From positions 1 through 34,106 of the forward strand of contig PBDS01000013.1 of assembly GCA_002718155.1 (NCBI GenBank): a stretch of DNA of 34,106 nt, read 5' to 3'. A program made the translations under genes and the position numbers. Shown here in pieces: positions 31,189 through 34,106 of the stretch. This DNA comes from Pseudomonadota bacterium (GTDB taxonomy: Bacteria; Pseudomonadota; Gammaproteobacteria; Arenicellales; UBA868). Position 1 is the first letter of the stretch. Each line of letters opens with the position of its first letter. Below the pieces are notes generated by a model. The model did no database searches. It was given only the letters and a program-made list of their open reading frames with translations, and was not told the origin of the DNA.

Positions 31189-32175
31189 TCAACCGGACTG
31201 GTAGCCGCTCCAGCGTGCCGTTAGATGGTTCCGGAAGTCGACATCAGCGAAGGCAGTTTCCACGTTCTCTGGTCGTGGTTCTCCTAGTGCGTCCGCCAAG
31301 CGGGTGACTACCTCCTCAAGGTCGAGCCCTCCGTCTCCCGTGTCAGCAACCTGACGGATCGCTTCGTCTGCGTAAATCTTTGCTTTCCACGAGACCGAGA
31401 GCCGCACGTCTTCATCTGCATAATCCAACAACGTCTGGCCGTCCTCCTGGACGATCCATCGTTCTCCGTCGTGATCAAGCAGTGAGTTAATCGTCAAGCC
31501 ATCTGGTTTTCTAACCCCAGCGGGGCCAATGCGTTCCACTTGGTGGTGCATGTAGTCGTTGTCGCCAACCGCGGCAGTGTTCCACATGTTTTCGTGGCGG
31601 ATGCTGTCCGCGTCGCGGCCGTTCGGCCAATAGCGAAAGAACCCACGTTCACCCCGATAGAACCACGCCACAGCGGTCACGATGGTAATGCGGACATCTT
31701 CAAACAGACGCGATGTTCCCATGGCCTGAAGGAGCCAGCCCGGAGCGTTGGTGCGGTCAATGCCTATGAACTCGGGAATGTCAGTATGAGAAAATCCTTG
31801 ACCGGGCATCGGGGTGGACAGGTTCACGTAGACCTGCTCGGGTACCACCACTTCGGCGCCATAGATTGCCCGTGCCGCCTGAGCGAACCCTTTGTGTTCC
31901 AGGACGCGATCTACACCATCGACTAACGGCCTACCTTCGACCGCCCAGTCACCCCGCCAGGTCGGACCGATCAGGTAATCGGGGACTTCAACGTCCTCCC
32001 GGTTTGAGTTGTCGCTAGCAGAGTCGGCGCTGGCGCCGCTTACTAGGTAGCGAGCCGGCATGAAATAGGGGCCGTTCCTCATCGCCATGTCGCGGATCGA
32101 CTCAGGGTTGTCGAGCACCGGGTCCAACAGCACCGGAGAAAGGCAGCCATGCGGGCGCTCAACCAAGGTCGTCAT
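31189..32175 (-). CDS. Uncharacterised protein with an HxD motif
   Basis: I do not recognise a named family. The frame is open to 32298, but the first 41 residues are low-quality, basic sequence, and an internal ATG at 32175 gives a 328-residue protein (MTTLVERPHG...), which I prefer. Notable features are GFSHTDIPEF (H130, D132), GWLLQAMG, an aromatic WFYRGERGFFRYW stretch, and HENMWNTAAVGDNDYMHHQ with further histidines. HxD plus a distal His is the metal triad of Fe(II)/2-oxoglutarate dioxygenases; whether the fold fits is unknown. It is divergent from the MDMPI-like gene. Confidence 0.6.
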   Translation of the reverse strand: MTTLVERPHGCLSPVLLDPVLDNPESIRDMAMRNGPYFMPARYLVSGASADSASDNSNREDVEVPDYLIGPTWRGDWAVEGRPLVDGVDRVLEHKGFAQAARAIYGAEVVVPEQVYVNLSTPMPGQGFSHTDIPEFIGIDRTNAPGWLLQAMGTSRLFEDVRITIVTAVAWFYRGERGFFRYWPNGRDADSIRHENMWNTAAVGDNDYMHHQVERIGPAGVRKPDGLTINSLLDHDGERWIVQEDGQTLLDYADEDVRLSVSWKAKIYADEAIRQVADTGDGGLDLEEVVTRLADALGEPRPENVETAFADVDFRNHLTARWSGYQSG

Positions 32176-32264
32176 CGTTTCAGGGTAACTCGTCGGCCGG
32201 CTCTGTAGTTCCAAGGATCTTGAAGCGCTGCAGCGCCAACAAACCTTTTTTATAGGGCGGCATC

Positions 32265-33086
32265 TTGGGAAGAGCCGACGCTCTAGGTGCCGTTGCAACG
32301 AACTACCATCCAGACGTGGACCAGATTTGCGATGACCTCGAAGCTGAAACGACAGCCTTAGGTACCGTCGTTAGCGGTCTCAGTGAAGAGCAATGGCGTG
32401 CACCCACGGTTGCGGAAGGTTGGGACAGTCATGAAACAATCCTTCACTTGGGTGCTGCGGATTGGGCTTGTCACCTTGCGGTGACCGATCCGGTGTCGTT
32501 TACTAACGCCCGCCAGCAGTTGTCTAAAGGCGAAGTCTCACTTCACGAGTTGGTTGGCTCGAACATAGGGGCGATGTCCGGCGGTGAGCTGTGGGCTTGG
32601 TTTCTCAGCGGTCACACGGTGATGATTGACGCGTTACGAAACGTTGAACCGAAGGCGCGAATCACCTGGCTTGGCCCAGACATTGGGGCAAGATCGTTGG
32701 CGACCAGTCGACTTCTGGAGACCTGGACCCATTCCCATGACTTGGCCGACAGCTTTGACATGCAGTATCCCCAGACGGATCGTCTCCGTCACATCGCACA
32801 TATCGGCTATGTCACCCGCGAGTTCAGCTACATCAATCGTGGTATGGCTGTGCCCACCGAACCGGTCCGGGTGGAACTCACTGGCCCCAGCGGAGATCAC
32901 TGGTATTGGGGACCCGACGACGCAACAAACCGAGTCACCGCCAGTGCCTATGAGTTCTGCAAGGTTCTGACGCGGCGAACACCACTGATCGAATCGACTG
33001 TTCAAACTGAGGGAGCGTTTGCTACCGAGTGGATGGAAATCGCTCAACCGTGGATTGAACCGCCTCGTATCAGCGACCAAGCCTAA
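32265..33086 (+). CDS. DinB/MDMPI-like protein, TIGR03084-type
   Basis: The 273-residue protein has LSEEQWRAPTVAEGWDSHE, then ILHLGAADWACHLA and ETWTHSHDLADSF. These give the histidine set of the metal-binding mycothiol-dependent maleylpyruvate isomerase/DinB superfamily, in the longer TIGR03084-like version. The start is uncertain: TTG 32265 opens the frame, but GTG 32316 just before DQICDDLEAE would fit family starts better. It is the second such protein in the window and also sits amid catabolic genes, consistent with a mycothiol-producing actinobacterium. Confidence 0.75.
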   Translation: MGRADALGAVATNYHPDVDQICDDLEAETTALGTVVSGLSEEQWRAPTVAEGWDSHETILHLGAADWACHLAVTDPVSFTNARQQLSKGEVSLHELVGSNIGAMSGGELWAWFLSGHTVMIDALRNVEPKARITWLGPDIGARSLATSRLLETWTHSHDLADSFDMQYPQTDRLRHIAHIGYVTREFSYINRGMAVPTEPVRVELTGPSGDHWYWGPDDATNRVTASAYEFCKVLTRRTPLIESTVQTEGAFATEWMEIAQPWIEPPRISDQA

Positions 33087-33104
33087 CTTTCTTGAGTTCG
33101 CCTG

Positions 33105-33116
33105 ACCGCTAGCGGT
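33105..33116. repeat. 12-bp perfect palindrome ACCGCTAGCGGT
   Basis: This zero-spacer palindrome lies 19 bp after the MDMPI-like gene and may be part of a transcription end or an operator. No T-run follows. Confidence 0.25.
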
Positions 33117-33252
33117 AACTGGCGGTTTGAAGGTAGATCCTGTAGCGCCCACGGTCTATTGCACACCCGCGGCTACGGTCTCCCCGTGTAAACACAAGGA
33201 TATACCGTGCGGAGCGGCTGCTATTGGTGGCGCCCGCCCTGTGACGGTGGGG

Positions 33253-34106
33253 TTAGTTGATGGTGTCGATGGCGGTGGTGTTGGGGTTGGTGTGTGCCCG
33301 CAAGATGGTGTTGTGCAATGAGCCAAGGAGGTCGAACAGTCCGCCGTCTGCACCTAATGCACGTAAACCCGTTCCGGCCGGTGTCACATCGATCAACTGA
33401 CCGTTCAACGTCTCTGAGTTGAAAACTTTGGTGGTGAGAGCGGTGATGTCGGGGGTGGTGGTGATGTCACCGAACGTGTACACGGTTCCAGACGCTGACA
33501 ACAAGTAATAGCCGCCGGTGGTGAGGTGTCCGCCAACAATGTTGGTGATCCCTTGCCCTCCAAGCGATCCTTGAAACAGGTCTCGGCCGAAAGAAAACAC
33601 TGCTCCGTCTGATCCGATCAAGATCCCTGACCCGGAGTCGAGGGTTTTGATGTCAACAATGTTGTTGTAGGTCACATAACGAGACAGGTCCACATATGGG
33701 TTCCCGTCAAGGTCGAACACTCGTCCGTGTGACGTCACGAAATACGTGCCGTTGCGGTTGTTCGCTAACTGGGTGACGGTTTCACCTGCCCACAACGTCA
33801 CCAAATCTGTGCCGTCGGGGTCTGTGGTGGGGGTGTTACCGAACCCGATGATCCGTTGCTTCGATGTCAGTACGTATCCGGTTGTGGTGGAACCTGATAC
33901 GAGTTCGATGTCTGTTGCTGTTTCTCCGTCTTCTAAATCGATGGTGACACCGGTGACATCGAGGTTTCCGGTAGTGAACAAGGTCCCATCAGCATCAACA
34001 CTGATCCCGCCTTTCAACGGCTCAGCACACTCCGATTGATAGGCATAGGTAGCGGTTGGCCATGGACACGGAGCAGGAGGCACAGGTGCAGACACAGGAT
34101 CGTCGT
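33253..34106 (-). CDS. Secreted repeat protein, C-terminal part (5' end beyond window)
   Basis: The frame is open through the right edge, so the N-terminus is missing. The 280-plus visible residues are Gly/Thr/Asp-rich with RCC1/beta-propeller-like repeats: DADGTLFTTGN, TSKQRIIGFGN, TSHGRVFDLDG, GSDGAVFSFGR, SASGTVYTFGD, GADGGLFDLLG. Each is about 38-45 residues apart. A Pro-rich linker (PVPPAPCPWP) precedes them. The lack of Lys and the high Thr/Asn content suggest an extracellular protein. The function is unknown; such repeats usually bind partners or surfaces. Confidence 0.7.
   Translation of the reverse strand, partial: DDPVSAPVPPAPCPWPTATYAYQSECAEPLKGGISVDADGTLFTTGNLDVTGVTIDLEDGETATDIELVSGSTTTGYVLTSKQRIIGFGNTPTTDPDGTDLVTLWAGETVTQLANNRNGTYFVTSHGRVFDLDGNPYVDLSRYVTYNNIVDIKTLDSGSGILIGSDGAVFSFGRDLFQGSLGGQGITNIVGGHLTTGGYYLLSASGTVYTFGDITTTPDITALTTKVFNSETLNGQLIDVTPAGTGLRALGADGGLFDLLGSLHNTILRAHTNPNTTAIDTIN

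Noticed and set aside
33136-33153. GATCCTGTAGCGCCCACG as a fourth tRNA-Val remnant
   Set aside because: It resembles the T-arm/acceptor end but has too few matches and no anticodon-arm similarity, so chance is likely.
1-34106. CRISPR array, integrase, transposase or rRNA genes
   Set aside because: None was found. No regularly spaced repeats and no recombinase or transposase motifs were seen in any frame inspected.

Overview
The window looks like chromosomal DNA of a marine-type, high-GC Actinobacteriota, most plausibly a member of the Acidimicrobiia. This is inferred from frequent GTG starts, two DinB/mycothiol-dependent maleylpyruvate isomerase-like proteins, a DosR-type response regulator, and many acyl-CoA dehydrogenases, CaiB/BaiF CoA transferases and luciferase-like flavin monooxygenases. 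No 16S rRNA or taxonomic marker is present, so the assignment is tentative.

Layout. 1-2106: end of a short-chain dehydrogenase, then a leftward pair of alpha/beta hydrolase and phosphotransferase. 2225-2425: tRNA-Cys(GCA) and tRNA-Val(GAC). 2426-11484: a series of short gene cassettes. The 3' end of the tRNA-Val gene recurs in degraded form near 6.7, 9.5 and 11.45 kb. The cassettes hold hyuA/hyuB; an alpha/beta hydrolase plus CoA transferase; and a flavin monooxygenase plus an MDMPI-like protein. No integrase is visible. 11520-14749: a stand-alone FtsH-type zinc protease preceded by a perfect 21-bp inverted repeat and a 10-G tract. Divergent from it is a tightly coupled four-gene operon: ferritin-like diiron protein, SCP2-like protein, zinc-ribbon protein and ferredoxin. 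14746-16252: an acyl-CoA dehydrogenase remnant, a CxxC protein and an enoyl-CoA hydratase.

16291-25585 (all leftward) is the core of the window. It is a nitrous-oxide-respiration cluster in the order cupredoxin, PAS histidine kinase, DosR-like response regulator, nosZ, nosD (fused to an N-terminal membrane domain), nosF, nosY, nosL, cytochrome c. NosZ carries all seven CuZ histidines, a CuA site and a lipoprotein signal. NosDFY and NosL would supply copper-site maturation. The cytochrome and cupredoxin are candidate electron donors.

25776-33086 holds acyl-CoA dehydrogenases, a luciferase-like monooxygenase, DUF1330, an SDR, an unrecognised HxD protein and another MDMPI-like protein. 33253-34106 is the end of a secreted repeat protein that runs off the window.

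The most interesting signal is regulatory. A 14-bp palindromic motif close to RGGACCWWNNGYCCY, resembling the mycobacterial DosR/DevR box, recurs in front of the cupredoxin-kinase-regulator operon, nosZ (1 nt shorter), the diiron operon, the protease, the divergent acyl-CoA dehydrogenase/LLM pair and the CxxC protein. The encoded regulator keeps the DosR DNA-contact residues (EKTVKN). I infer a DosR-like low-oxygen regulon linking N2O respiration to an uncharacterised diiron oxygenase system. The second notable signal is the series of tRNA-Val 3' remnants, which suggests repeated site-specific cassette insertion.
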